Positions 17,962 to 26,421 of a stretch of DNA of 64,000 nucleotides are shown one piece after another. A program made the translations under genes and the position numbers. The notes under the pieces were generated by a model that did not search any database, was not told the DNA's origin, and saw nothing but the letters and a program-made list of their open reading frames with translations. Position 1 is the first letter of the stretch. Each line of letters opens with the position of its first letter. The stretch comes from Aequorivita lipolytica (GTDB lineage Bacteria; Bacteroidota; Bacteroidia; Flavobacteriales; Flavobacteriaceae), in NCBI RefSeq assembly GCF_007997135.1, contig NZ_VORU01000010.1:62001-126000 (forward strand). Reading direction: 5' to 3'.

Positions 17962-19176
17962 ATGAATATCCATAAAGTTTCTTTTACCAATAAAGACGAA
18001 GAACAGCTTGCGGGGCGTCTAGAGCTTCCCGTTAGCCAAAAGCCACATAACTTTGTTATTTTCGCACACTGTTTTACCTGTACTAAAAACCTGACTGCTG
18101 TTAAAAATGTTGGCCGTGCACTTACCGATGCCGGCTTTGGAGTTCTCCGTTTTGATTTTACAGGTTTGGGTGAAAGCGAAGGCGATTTTGAAAATACCAA
18201 TTTTTCAGGAAATGTAGACGATCTTGTTGAGGCTGCAAATTTTTTAGAAAAAAATTATATGGCTCCTACTCTCATTATTGGCCATTCCTTGGGCGGAGCT
18301 GCAGCCATTTTCGCAGCATCAAAAATTCCATCAATTAAAACCGTGGCGGTAATCAATTCTCCCAGTCACCCTTCCCACGTTATGCATCTGTTGAAGGATA
18401 GCGCCCAAGAAATTACTAAAAATGGAAAAGCAAAAGTAAATTTGGGCGGAATTGATTTCACCATTAAAAAGCAGTTTTTGGATGATCTTGAAAATAAATC
18501 GCTAATCAATACTGTAAAAAATCTTAAAAAGGCGCTTTTAATTTTACATTCCCCGCAGGATAAAATCGTGGGAATTAAAAACGCCGAAGAAATCTATCTG
18601 GCCGCCCATCATCCCAAAAGCTTTGTTTCCTTGGACGGTGTGGACCACATGCTTACTAGAAAAGAAGATTCAAACTATGTAGGTCAAGTAATTGCAGGTT
18701 GGGCAGCGCGGTATGTTGATATTCCGGTAGCGGAAGAAATTAAAAGCAAGAGCAAAGTAGCCGCAAGTTTAAATAACGATGAAAAATTCACGACCCGTTT
18801 AAAGTTGGGCGACCATTATTTAATTGCAGATGAACCTACGGACTTTGGAGGAAACAACTTTGGCCCCTCACCATACGAATTTCTATCCGCCGGACTCGCC
18901 GCTTGCACCGTAATGACCATCCAAATGTATGCTCGAAGGAAAAAATGGGATGTAGGTAATGTGACATGTCATATAAATTATTTAAAAGATCACGCAATTG
19001 ATTGTGAGCATTGCGAAGAGGATTCAGCAAAAATAGACACCTTTACCCGTGAAATAAATCTAACGGCAAACCTTTCCGAAGAACAGAAAAAAAAGATACT
19101 TGTAATTGCAGACAAATGTCCAGTCCACAAAACCTTGCACAGCCAGACTCAAGTAATTACAAAACTCGTGGATTAA
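17962..19176 (+). CDS. Bifunctional alpha/beta hydrolase-OsmC family protein
   Basis: 404 residues, a fusion. Residues 1-250 are an alpha/beta hydrolase with nucleophile Ser109 in GHSLGG, the oxyanion-region AHCFTCTKN, Asp in LHSPQDKIVG and His in GVDHMLTRKE. Residues about 265-404 are an OsmC/Ohr-type domain with the two redox cysteines in LAACTVM and DKCPVHK. OsmC proteins reduce organic hydroperoxides. The fusion is common in Bacteroidota and Proteobacteria. It probably detoxifies peroxidised or acylated lipids, which fits the lipid-kinase and SOD neighbours. Confidence 0.92.
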   Translation: MNIHKVSFTNKDEEQLAGRLELPVSQKPHNFVIFAHCFTCTKNLTAVKNVGRALTDAGFGVLRFDFTGLGESEGDFENTNFSGNVDDLVEAANFLEKNYMAPTLIIGHSLGGAAAIFAASKIPSIKTVAVINSPSHPSHVMHLLKDSAQEITKNGKAKVNLGGIDFTIKKQFLDDLENKSLINTVKNLKKALLILHSPQDKIVGIKNAEEIYLAAHHPKSFVSLDGVDHMLTRKEDSNYVGQVIAGWAARYVDIPVAEEIKSKSKVAASLNNDEKFTTRLKLGDHYLIADEPTDFGGNNFGPSPYEFLSAGLAACTVMTIQMYARRKKWDVGNVTCHINYLKDHAIDCEHCEEDSAKIDTFTREINLTANLSEEQKKKILVIADKCPVHKTLHSQTQVITKLVD

Positions 19177-19237
19177 TTTGAAAATTGTAGTAGTGTAAAC
19201 TATACGTAATTATAAAATGCTAAGATTTGTTTAAAAT

Positions 19238-19269
19238 TTTGATTCCGACGAATTGAAATCATACCTTTA
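19238..19269 (+). promoter_or_regulatory. Promoter of the SOD gene
   Basis: TTTG (19238-19241), a 20-base spacer, then TACCTTTA (19262-19269) fit the Bacteroidota -33/-7 pattern with one change in the -7 box. The leader to the ATG at 19317 is about 40 bases. Confidence 0.5.
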
Positions 19270-19316
19270 AGAATCTTAAAAGATGTAACCAACATTAATA
19301 ATTAAAAATTTTCCAA

Positions 19317-19913
19317 ATGAAAAAATTAGGAATATTAATTGCGGCCCTTGCAATAACTGTATTTGTGGGTTGTAAAAACGAAAAAAAAGATATGGATGAA
19401 ATGGACGGAATGAATGATTCCATCCTAATGGATTCCTCCGCAGACCAAATGAAGGAAGCAGCAAAAACACTTTCTGTCGCAATGGAATCAAAGAGCGGAA
19501 GTTCCGCACAAGGCGAAGCTTATTTTAGCGAAGAAAACGGAACCGTAACAATGGATGCTAAGTTTTTCGGTCTAAAACCAGGTACCCACGCAATACATCT
19601 TCATGAAAAGGCAGATTGTAGTGCGGCTGATGGAACATCTGCAGGCGGCCATTGGAATCCAACCCTTCAAAAACACGGCAAATGGGGCGATACCGAAGGC
19701 TATCACAAAGGCGATATTGGCAACTTTGAAGTCGATGCTGACGGAAATGGAGCTATATCCATGCAAACTGATGAGTGGTGCATAGGTTGCGGTGATGAAA
19801 ATAAAGATATTACAGGAAAATCCGTAATAGTCCACGAAGGCCAAGACGATTTTGTTTCCCAGCCAAGTGGCGATGCAGGAAGCAGAGTTGCCTGCGGTGG
19901 AATTATTGAATAA
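19317..19913 (+). CDS. Cu/Zn superoxide dismutase family lipoprotein
   Basis: 198 residues. The signal peptide ends in FVGC, a lipobox, so the enzyme should be anchored in the envelope. A Met/Asp-rich linker (MDEMDGMNDSILMDSS) follows. The SOD fold carries HLHEK (copper His pair), GGHWNP and KHG (copper and zinc His), GYHKGDIGN and IVHEGQDD (copper His and the active-site Asp), and the conserved Cys residues of the disulfide. It converts superoxide to oxygen and peroxide outside the cytoplasm. It has its own promoter and terminator. Confidence 0.93.
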   Translation: MKKLGILIAALAITVFVGCKNEKKDMDEMDGMNDSILMDSSADQMKEAAKTLSVAMESKSGSSAQGEAYFSEENGTVTMDAKFFGLKPGTHAIHLHEKADCSAADGTSAGGHWNPTLQKHGKWGDTEGYHKGDIGNFEVDADGNGAISMQTDEWCIGCGDENKDITGKSVIVHEGQDDFVSQPSGDAGSRVACGGIIE

Positions 19914-19932
19914 TCTACACTAAAATTTTTAT

Positions 19933-19966
19933 AAAGCCATCCTAAAATAAGGATGGCTTTTTTATT
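19933..19966 (+). terminator. Rho-independent terminator of the SOD gene
   Basis: AAAGCCATCC and GGATGGCTTT form a perfect 10-bp stem with an 8-base loop followed by a T-rich tail, 19 bases after the stop codon. Confidence 0.88.
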
Positions 19967-20032
19967 ATTTGTTGCCTAGAGTGAAATAGAATGAAATTCT
20001 GTCAACATATTCCAGGCCCGACAACTAAAAAC

Positions 20033-20060
20033 AAAAAGTCCCGCAAGCGCGAGACTTTTT
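20033..20060 (-). terminator. Rho-independent terminator of lpdA
   Basis: On the minus strand AAAAAGTCTCGC pairs with GCGGGACTTTTT through a 4-base loop, with one U-G pair, ending in T residues, just past the lpdA stop. Confidence 0.8.
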
Positions 20061-20081
20061 AATATACTGTTAGGCTATATT

Positions 20082-21485
20082 TTACATATGCAAAGCTCGG
20101 TCATCCGTTGCAGCGAGTGCCGCTTCTTTTACAGCCTCTGCATAGGTAGGATGCGCGTGGCTCATTCTGGCAATATCTTCTGCGCTAGCGCGGAATTCCA
20201 TCGCTACAACAGCCTCGGCGATTAAGTCGGCTACTCTTGCACCAACCATATGTACTCCCAAAACCTCATCCGTTTTTTTATCGGAAAGAATTTTTACAAA
20301 GCCATCTGTATCTCCGCTGGCACGACTTCTTCCCAAAGCACGCATTGGAAACTGACCGCTTTTGTATTCTACTTTTGCATCTTTAAGTTGCTCTTCGGTT
20401 TTTCCAACCGAAGCAACTTCAGGCCAAGTGTAAACCACGCCCGGAATTAGGTTATAATCAATATGTGGTTTTTGTCCGGCTATTATTTCAGCAACCAAAA
20501 CGCCTTCTTCCGAAGCCTTGTGCGCTAGCATTGCACCGCGAACTACATCGCCAATGGCGTAAATGTTTTTAATGTTTGTTTGAAGATGATCGTTAACATC
20601 AATCATTCCGCGCTCGGTGATTTTTACACCTGCGTTTTCAGCTTTCAAACCATCAGTATACGGTTTTCTTCCTACGGAAACTAAGCAATAGTCACCTTTG
20701 AAAGTAACTTCTTTATCATTTTTATCAGTAGCAGTTACGGTCACTTCTTTACCTTTTTTGGAAACTGCGGAAACTTTATGGGAAAGGTAAAATTTCACAC
20801 CTTGTTTCTTCATCACCTTCAACAATTCCTTGCTTTGTGCGGAATCCATGGTTGGGATAATTCTATCCATATATTCCACTACGGAAACTTCAGAACCCAA
20901 ACGGTTATATACTTGCCCCAATTCTAAACCAATTACTCCACCGCCAATAACAACAAGGTGCTTGGGGATTTCCTTCAAGCTCAATGCTTCAGTTGAAGTG
21001 ATAACCCGGTCTTTGTCCAATTTTATAAAAGGAAGCGTTGCAGGTTTGCTACCCGTAGCAATAATAGTATTTGTAGCTTCAATGGTTTCTTTTTTCTTGC
21101 CGTTGGTGATTTCAATATGGGTTGCATCTTTAAAAGCGCCCATTCCGGTGAAAACTTCAATTTTATTTTTATCCATCAAAAACGCAATTCCCTTTGTGGT
21201 TTGGTCCACAACCGAAGCTTTGCGCTCAATCATTTTTTTGAAATTCAGCTTTATTTCCCCAGGAATTTCAATGCCGTGCTCCTCAAAATGCTTCATGGCT
21301 TCTTCATAATGATGCGAAGAATCCAACAATGCCTTGCTGGGAATACAACCCACGTTTAGGCAGGTTCCGCCCAAGACATCATATTTTTCAATGATTGCGG
21401 TTTTCATACCCAATTGGGCACAACGGATAGCGGCAACATAACCACCGGGACCCGACCCAATTACTGCTACATCATATTTTGACAT
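20082..21485 (-). CDS. lpdA: Dihydrolipoyl dehydrogenase (E3)
   Basis: 467 residues. FAD site GSGPGGY (10-16), redox-active disulfide GGTCLNVGC (Cys42, Cys47), NAD site GGGVIGLELG, and the C-terminal HAHPTYAEAVKEA with the catalytic His-Glu pair. This is full length for E3, which reoxidises lipoamide in pyruvate, 2-oxoglutarate and branched-chain dehydrogenase complexes and in glycine cleavage. It stands alone here, away from E1/E2 genes, as is common in Flavobacteriia. The leader is short behind a TACCTTTG -7 box. Confidence 0.96.
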   Translation of the reverse strand: MSKYDVAVIGSGPGGYVAAIRCAQLGMKTAIIEKYDVLGGTCLNVGCIPSKALLDSSHHYEEAMKHFEEHGIEIPGEIKLNFKKMIERKASVVDQTTKGIAFLMDKNKIEVFTGMGAFKDATHIEITNGKKKETIEATNTIIATGSKPATLPFIKLDKDRVITSTEALSLKEIPKHLVVIGGGVIGLELGQVYNRLGSEVSVVEYMDRIIPTMDSAQSKELLKVMKKQGVKFYLSHKVSAVSKKGKEVTVTATDKNDKEVTFKGDYCLVSVGRKPYTDGLKAENAGVKITERGMIDVNDHLQTNIKNIYAIGDVVRGAMLAHKASEEGVLVAEIIAGQKPHIDYNLIPGVVYTWPEVASVGKTEEQLKDAKVEYKSGQFPMRALGRSRASGDTDGFVKILSDKKTDEVLGVHMVGARVADLIAEAVVAMEFRASAEDIARMSHAHPTYAEAVKEAALAATDDRALHM

Positions 21486-21510
21486 TTTCTATAATTTTTA
21501 AATGAAGTTG

Positions 21511-21518
21511 CAAAGGTA
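21511..21518 (-). promoter_or_regulatory. -7 promoter box of lpdA
   Basis: Minus-strand TACCTTTG, a perfect TAnnTTTG match, 26 bases before the lpdA ATG. A good -33 element was not found. Confidence 0.5.
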
Positions 21519-21636
21519 AAGATTTTTGATTTTAGAAGTACGATTGACGATTGACGATTTTTCAAAATAACCTTCACTTCAATTGGGTATGCCTTTTAAT
21601 TTTCGGAAATTTGCATCTCTTAAAAACAACACAACC

Positions 21637-22836
21637 ATGGCTTTTAAACCCGCAGACAAAATTCAGGATTTACAGTACTTCGGCGAATTTGGAGGGGTTA
21701 ATCCTTCCATTTCAGATTCTTCAACCTATACATTTCTTTCGGCAAAAACGATGTTCGATACTTTTGAAGGAAACGCAGATGGCTGTTATCTTTACTCTCG
21801 CCACTCCACCCCTTCCAATCTTTATTTGGGGCAAGCTTTGGCGGCGATGGAAGGCACTGAGACCGCGAACGTTGCCGCAAGCGGAATGGGTGCTATTACT
21901 CCAGCAATTTTACAATTGTGTAAAGCGGGCGATCACATAGTTTCTAGCCGTACTATTTACGGAGGAACGTATGCTTTTCTGAAAAATTTCGCACCGCGTT
22001 TAAATATTGAAACTTCATTTGTAGATATTACGAAGCTTGATAAAGTTGAAGCCTCAATTACTGAAAACACAAAAATTATCTACTGTGAAACCGTAAGCAA
22101 CCCACTTTTGGAAATTGCCGATATTGAAGCACTTTCAAAAATTGCAAAAAAGCACGGCTTACAATTATTGGTGGATAATACATTTTCGCCCTTGAGTATT
22201 TCTCCAGCGGAAATGGGAGCAGATGTTGTGCTTCACAGCTTAACGAAATTCATAAACGGAAGCAGCGATACCATGGGTGGCGTAACTTGTGGCACACAGG
22301 AATTTATTGATAGCCTTCGAAGTGTAAACGATGGCGCTAATATGCTTCTCGGGCCAGCGATGGACAGTTTACGTGCGGCTTCTATTTTGAAAAATCTTAG
22401 AACGCTTCACATTCGCATAAAGCAGCACAGTGAAAACGCAATGTATTTAGCTGAAAAATTTCAGGCCGATGGTCTAAAAACGGTTTATCCGGGACTGAAA
22501 TCGCATACGGGCCACGAACTTTTCAAAAAAATGATGAATGAGGAATATGGCTTTGGGGGCATGTTGACGATTGACGTTGGCGGTATTGATAAAGCCAACG
22601 AATTGATGGAAATGATGCAGGAACGAAATCTTGGTTATTTGGCGGTTAGTTTGGGCTTTTATAAAACCCTTTTTAGTGCGCCAGGCTCTTCCACTTCTTC
22701 AGAAATTCCTGAGGATGAGCAAAAGCAAATGGGGCTTAACGATGGCTTGATTCGATTTTCAATAGGTTTGGATAATGATATTGCCCGTACTTACCAGATG
22801 ATGCGGGAATGTATGGTTAAGGTTGGTATACTGTAA
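21637..22836 (+). CDS. Cys/Met-metabolism PLP enzyme (methionine gamma-lyase/cystathionine gamma-synthase type)
   Basis: 399 residues from the ATG at 21637; an ATG at 21583 in frame was rejected because the extension (MGMPFNFRKFASLKN) is not family-like and probably covers the promoter. The fold type I core shows YSRHSTPSNLYLGQALAAMEG, the cofactor segment ASGMGAITPAIL, the Asp in LLVDNTFSPL, and the PLP Lys in HSLTKFINGSSD. It is a trans-sulfuration family member. Whether it is a lyase acting on methionine or homocysteine or a synthase is not decidable by eye; the closest call is methionine gamma-lyase-like. Confidence 0.88.
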   Translation: MAFKPADKIQDLQYFGEFGGVNPSISDSSTYTFLSAKTMFDTFEGNADGCYLYSRHSTPSNLYLGQALAAMEGTETANVAASGMGAITPAILQLCKAGDHIVSSRTIYGGTYAFLKNFAPRLNIETSFVDITKLDKVEASITENTKIIYCETVSNPLLEIADIEALSKIAKKHGLQLLVDNTFSPLSISPAEMGADVVLHSLTKFINGSSDTMGGVTCGTQEFIDSLRSVNDGANMLLGPAMDSLRAASILKNLRTLHIRIKQHSENAMYLAEKFQADGLKTVYPGLKSHTGHELFKKMMNEEYGFGGMLTIDVGGIDKANELMEMMQERNLGYLAVSLGFYKTLFSAPGSSTSSEIPEDEQKQMGLNDGLIRFSIGLDNDIARTYQMMRECMVKVGIL

Positions 22837-22861
22837 TTAACCTTACAAAATAATATTTCTC

Positions 22862-22891
22862 AAAGGGAACAGTAAGTCTGTTCCCTTTTTT
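22862..22891 (+). terminator. Rho-independent terminator after the PLP enzyme
   Basis: AAAGGGAACAG (22862-22872) and CTGTTCCCTTT (22878-22888) form a perfect 11-bp stem with a 5-base loop and a T tail. Confidence 0.92.
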
Positions 22892-22948
22892 AATTTGCAT
22901 AGCTTTTCACAAAATCGTAACATTACATTCCATTCTTAAAAACTTCCT

Positions 22949-24442
22949 ATGCAAAGTCAAGATATTAAACCCAACGATCCCAAAGACGATCAAGTAGTAG
23001 AAAATGTAGAATTGAATATTTGGGAAGCGTTGATACCTGTGGTGGCGCTAATTTTAATGCTCTTCTACAATGTTTTTTTCGCCTTTGGTGATGATGCTTT
23101 AAGCGGAAGCAACCAGTTCATTCTTTTAATGGGTGGAGCAGTGGCAGCGATTGTGGGCTTTTTCAATAAAGTGAAATTCGACCAGATGCTAGAGGAAGTA
23201 GCGGTTAATATAAAATCTACTGCTGGAGCTATTTTAATTTTGCTAATGGTTGGTGCTTTGGCAGGAACATGGCTTATTAGCGGTATTATACCAACCATGA
23301 TATATTACGGATTACAGATTTTAAATCCCACTATATTCTTAGCTTCTTGTGTAATTATTTGTGCTATTATTTCAGTAGCAACGGGAAGTAGTTGGACTAC
23401 TTCAGCAACTGTGGGAATTGCGCTGATTGGTATTGCCAATGCCTTGGGCATATCAGTTGGGATGACCGCTGGAGCCATTCTTTCTGGAGCTTATTTTGGG
23501 GATAAAATTTCGCCTTTAAGTGATACAACAAACCTTGCTCCCGCTATGGCCGGTACAGATTTGTTCACTCATATTAGGTATATGCTCTACACTACCGTGC
23601 CTACTTTAATTATTACGCTTATCGTATTTATAATTATAGGATTAAACCTAGAAACGTCTGGAATCGCGGATACACATTTAATTTTGGCTGCGGTAAAAGA
23701 ATCTATCAATGTTAGTCCTTGGTTATTTTTAGTTCCTATAGTAGTAATCTTTTTAATAATAAAAAAAACAGCACCTCTGATAGCTTTATTGATTGGAACA
23801 TTATTAGGCGCAATAGCAGCCTTAATATTTCAACCGGATATTGTATCCTCCATTGGCGGAGGGACATCTCTTACTTTTGAAAATGGCTATAAAGGTATTA
23901 TGAACGCCATAACTATTGACAGCGCCATACCCACAGAAAATGAAGCTTTAAAAGAACTATTTTCAGCTGGCGGAATGTCTGGAATGCTGAACACTATTTG
24001 GCTAATTCTCTGCGCTATGGTTTTTGGAGGAATTATGGATGCCATTGGGGCATTAGCTGCAATCAGTAAAGCTTTATTGAAATTGTTCCACACAACCTTC
24101 GGTCTTTTTGCCAGCACTGTGTTTAGCTGCTTGGCATTAAACCTTACCGCTAGTGATCAATATTTAGCTATTGTGGTTCCAGGAAAAATGTATGCAAAAG
24201 CATATAGGGATAAAGGTCTAGCTCCTGAAAATCTTTCAAGAACCCTAGAAGATTCGGGGACGGTAACTTCGGTATTGGTGCCTTGGAATACCTGCGGAGC
24301 TTATCACAGCGGTGTATTGGGTGTAGATACACTTCATTATGCAGGGTATGCGGTTTTCAATTGGCTTAGTCCTTTTATGACGCTTATCTTTGCTGCTTTC
24401 AGAATCAAAATCAGAGAGTTAAAAAGCCCCGTAAAAGAATAA
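22949..24442 (+). CDS. nhaC: Na+/H+ antiporter NhaC family
   Basis: 497 residues, polytopic, about 12 membrane segments beginning near residue 28. Family motifs include SVATGSSWTTSATVGIA, SGAYFGDKISPLSDTTNLA and a late LEDSGTVTSVLVPWNTCGAY, all NhaC-like. It should exchange sodium for protons at the inner membrane and help pH and salt balance, as expected for a marine bacterium. An acidic N-terminus (NPDKDD-like, residues 5-20) precedes the first helix. The gene is flanked by a terminator upstream and an intergenic region with an OxyR-like repeat downstream. Confidence 0.93.
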   Translation: MQSQDIKPNDPKDDQVVENVELNIWEALIPVVALILMLFYNVFFAFGDDALSGSNQFILLMGGAVAAIVGFFNKVKFDQMLEEVAVNIKSTAGAILILLMVGALAGTWLISGIIPTMIYYGLQILNPTIFLASCVIICAIISVATGSSWTTSATVGIALIGIANALGISVGMTAGAILSGAYFGDKISPLSDTTNLAPAMAGTDLFTHIRYMLYTTVPTLIITLIVFIIIGLNLETSGIADTHLILAAVKESINVSPWLFLVPIVVIFLIIKKTAPLIALLIGTLLGAIAALIFQPDIVSSIGGGTSLTFENGYKGIMNAITIDSAIPTENEALKELFSAGGMSGMLNTIWLILCAMVFGGIMDAIGALAAISKALLKLFHTTFGLFASTVFSCLALNLTASDQYLAIVVPGKMYAKAYRDKGLAPENLSRTLEDSGTVTSVLVPWNTCGAYHSGVLGVDTLHYAGYAVFNWLSPFMTLIFAAFRIKIRELKSPVKE

Positions 24443-24491
24443 CTTTCTTTCATAACTTTTATTTATCGTTAAAAAATTAACCTATTGCAAA

Positions 24492-24511
24492 AATCTATCG
24501 ATTTATAGATT
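24492..24511. promoter_or_regulatory. Inverted repeat upstream of the peroxiredoxin gene, OxyR-like
   Basis: AATCTAT (24492-24498) and ATAGATT (24505-24511) are perfect inverted arms 6 bases apart. The CTAT-N6-ATAG core resembles the CTAT-N7-ATAG centre of OxyR sites, one base shorter, and the left flank ATTGCAAAAATCTAT partly fits an OxyR half site. It lies about 40 bases before the -7 box of a peroxiredoxin gene. Confidence 0.4.
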
Positions 24512-24550
24512 AATCCATTTGGTACCTTTCCTTTATCAACAGGTAGTTTT

Positions 24551-24558
24551 TATCTTTG
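24551..24558 (+). promoter_or_regulatory. -7 box of the peroxiredoxin operon
   Basis: TATCTTTG matches TAnnTTTG exactly and is 38 bases before the ATG at 24596. No good -33 element was seen, which would suit activator dependence. Confidence 0.5.
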
Positions 24559-24595
24559 CAGTAGAAAATTATTAACTTATAAAATAAATAAAACT

Positions 24596-25231
24596 ATGTC
24601 ATTAGTAGGAAAAAAATTCCCAAACATTTCAGTCGACGCAATGAACGAAATGGGGGATACTTTTAAACTAAATGTGCTTGAAGAAGCGAAAAAAAACAAC
24701 AAAAAAGTATTGCTTTTTTGGTACCCAAAAGATTTCACTTTTGTATGCCCAACTGAAATCCACTCTTTTCAAGAAGCGCTTTCAAAATTTGAAGATAGAA
24801 ATACAATGGTTATAGGCGCATCTTGTGACACTCCCGAAGTTCATTTTGCGTGGTTAAACACTCCAAAAGACAACGGTGGAATTGAAGGTGTAACTTACCC
24901 CTTATTGGCAGATACCAACCGCAATCTTTCCAATGCACTGGGAATCCTTGATATTACAAACGAGCGTTACGATGAAGAAACCGGTCATCTTATGGTAGAT
25001 GGTGACAATGTAACTTACCGTGCAACGTATTTGATTGATGAAGACGGAAAAATTTTCCACGAAGGTGTAAACGATATGCCATTGGGCAGAAACGTAAACG
25101 AATTCCTTAGATTAGTTGACGCATACACGCACGTTCAGGAAAAAGGTGAAGTTTGCCCAGCAAACTGGGAAGAAGGTAAAGACGCAATGAAAGCTACCCG
25201 CGAAGCTGTAGCAACTTATTTAAGAAACTAA
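24596..25231 (+). CDS. Typical 2-Cys peroxiredoxin (AhpC/Prx1 type)
   Basis: 211 residues, no signal peptide. Peroxidatic Cys51 sits in DFTFVCPTEIHSFQ and resolving Cys187 in GEVCPANW, the usual 2-Cys arrangement. It reduces hydrogen peroxide and alkyl hydroperoxides in the cytoplasm. The thioredoxin-like gene starts 2 bases after its stop, so the likely electron donor is made from the same mRNA. Upstream are a TATCTTTG box and an OxyR-like inverted repeat, suggesting peroxide induction. Confidence 0.95.
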   Translation: MSLVGKKFPNISVDAMNEMGDTFKLNVLEEAKKNNKKVLLFWYPKDFTFVCPTEIHSFQEALSKFEDRNTMVIGASCDTPEVHFAWLNTPKDNGGIEGVTYPLLADTNRNLSNALGILDITNERYDEETGHLMVDGDNVTYRATYLIDEDGKIFHEGVNDMPLGRNVNEFLRLVDAYTHVQEKGEVCPANWEEGKDAMKATREAVATYLRN

Positions 25232-25233
25232 AT

Positions 25234-25548
25234 ATGGTACTTGAGCTAAAAGACGATAGTCTGCAGCAGCTAATTTCTGAAGAAAAAAACGTGATCGTTC
25301 AATTTTCTGCAGGATGGTGTGGCAATTGCAGAGTAATGAAACCGAAGTTCAAAAAGTTGGCTTCGGAGACGGAAAATTTCAAATTCGTTCTGGTTGATGC
25401 AGAAAAATTTCCTGAAAGTAGAAAAATGGCAAATGTTGACAATTTACCAACATTTGCAACTTTCAAGAATGGTGTATTAGTAAACCAAGTGCAGACCAAT
25501 AAATTTGAACTTTTAAAAGAGCTAGTAGATGAAGTTGCCAGTAATTAG
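25234..25548 (+). CDS. Thioredoxin-like protein with CGNC active site
   Basis: 104 residues. A thioredoxin fold with active site WCGNC (Cys29, Cys32) in place of WCGPC and a cis-Pro loop DNLPTFATF. It most likely recycles the peroxiredoxin encoded immediately upstream. Replacing Pro by Asn between the cysteines should change the redox potential relative to classical thioredoxin. The 3' end overlaps the next small gene by 20 bases. Confidence 0.9.
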   Translation: MVLELKDDSLQQLISEEKNVIVQFSAGWCGNCRVMKPKFKKLASETENFKFVLVDAEKFPESRKMANVDNLPTFATFKNGVLVNQVQTNKFELLKELVDEVASN

Positions 25549-25777
25549 ACATATTCAAAAAAACAATTCCACAACACAGATTGAAAGCTGTATTGAAGTT
25601 TTGGAATCGTATAGCGAGTACAACCGTATTACGGAAGAAGAGATGGACATCATTGGCGAACTTATCACAAACCTTTGCGGTGCTGTGGAAGTACACAAAA
25701 TGATTGAAGATGGAATGCCGGAGCGCGATGCTGCAAATGCATTTGCACAGAAAGTAATTGGCTCCATAGACAGATAG
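25529..25777 (+). CDS. Small conserved protein, DUF6952-like
   Basis: 82 residues, soluble and mostly helical (TQIESCIEVLESYSEYNRIT, EEEMDIIGELITNLCGAVEV). It has one Cys in each of two helices. I associate this sequence with the DUF6952 family of Bacteroidota, whose function is unknown. It overlaps the CGNC thioredoxin gene by 20 bases and is followed by a terminator, so it belongs to the peroxiredoxin operon and may be a substrate or regulator of that system. Confidence 0.8.
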   Translation: MKLPVIRHIQKNNSTTQIESCIEVLESYSEYNRITEEEMDIIGELITNLCGAVEVHKMIEDGMPERDAANAFAQKVIGSIDR

Positions 25778-25798
25778 AAATTTAGATTCTATTTTTTC

Positions 25799-25832
25799 AA
25801 ATCCCTTTACATTTTTTTGTAAAGGGATTTTA
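25799..25832 (+). terminator. Terminator of the peroxiredoxin operon
   Basis: AAATCCCTTTACA and TGTAAAGGGATTT flank a T-only loop and form a stem of up to 13 bp followed by TACTTTT. It lies 22 bases after the DUF6952-like stop. Confidence 0.88.
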
Positions 25833-25920
25833 CTTTTAAAAATCATTTCTTTAAGAAGTTGTTTGCATTCTAAGTAAACATCAATCCGTATCTTTATGCT
25901 TCATTTTAAACTACAAAATA

Positions 25921-26421
25921 ATGGCAACTATAAAACTAGGCGGAAACAATATTGAAACCATTGGAACACTACCCAAAGTAGGAGAAACAGCTCCAGATTT
26001 CAATTTAACAGCACAAGATTTAAGTTCAAAAAAACTATCAGATTACAAAGGTTCTCGTGTAATCATGAATATTTTCCCGAGTATAGACACCAATGTTTGT
26101 GCAACATCCGTTCGTAAATTCAACGAGAAAGCAACTGGGTTGAAGAACACAAAAGTGCTTTGTATTTCCAAAGATCTTCCCTTTGCGCAAAAACGATTTG
26201 TAAGCGATGAGGAAATAAACAACGTTACCAACCTTTCTGACTTTCGTGACGGCAATTTCGGAAAAAATTACGGTGTAGAAATGTCAAGTGGTGCTTTACA
26301 TGGACTCCTTTCACGCGCAGTTGTGGTTTTGGACGAAAACGGAAAAGTAATCCACAGCCAGCAAGTGCCGGATATTGGAGAGGAACCAGATTATCTTTCG
26401 GCATTAAAACCACTTTTATAA
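25921..26421 (+). CDS. tpx: Thiol peroxidase, resolving Cys absent
   Basis: 166 residues, full length. FPSIDTNVCATSVRKFN carries peroxidatic Cys60, and the Tpx pattern continues through CISKDLPFAQKRF. In E. coli Tpx the next residue is the resolving Cys (RFCGAEG); here it is Val (RFVSDEE). Cys81, equivalent to the non-resolving Cys82 of E. coli, is kept. The rest (YGVEMSSGALHGLLSRAVVVLDENG) is normal. It should still reduce peroxides, but by a 1-Cys or alternative-disulfide route. It starts 143 bases after the Prx operon and shares its last base region (TAATG) with the next gene. Confidence 0.93.
   Translation: MATIKLGGNNIETIGTLPKVGETAPDFNLTAQDLSSKKLSDYKGSRVIMNIFPSIDTNVCATSVRKFNEKATGLKNTKVLCISKDLPFAQKRFVSDEEINNVTNLSDFRDGNFGKNYGVEMSSGALHGLLSRAVVVLDENGKVIHSQQVPDIGEEPDYLSALKPLL

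Noticed and set aside
21540-21561. Three copies of ACGATTG/ACGATTT in tandem
   Set aside because: Too short and without spacers, so no CRISPR; a small tandem repeat next to the lpdA promoter without further support.
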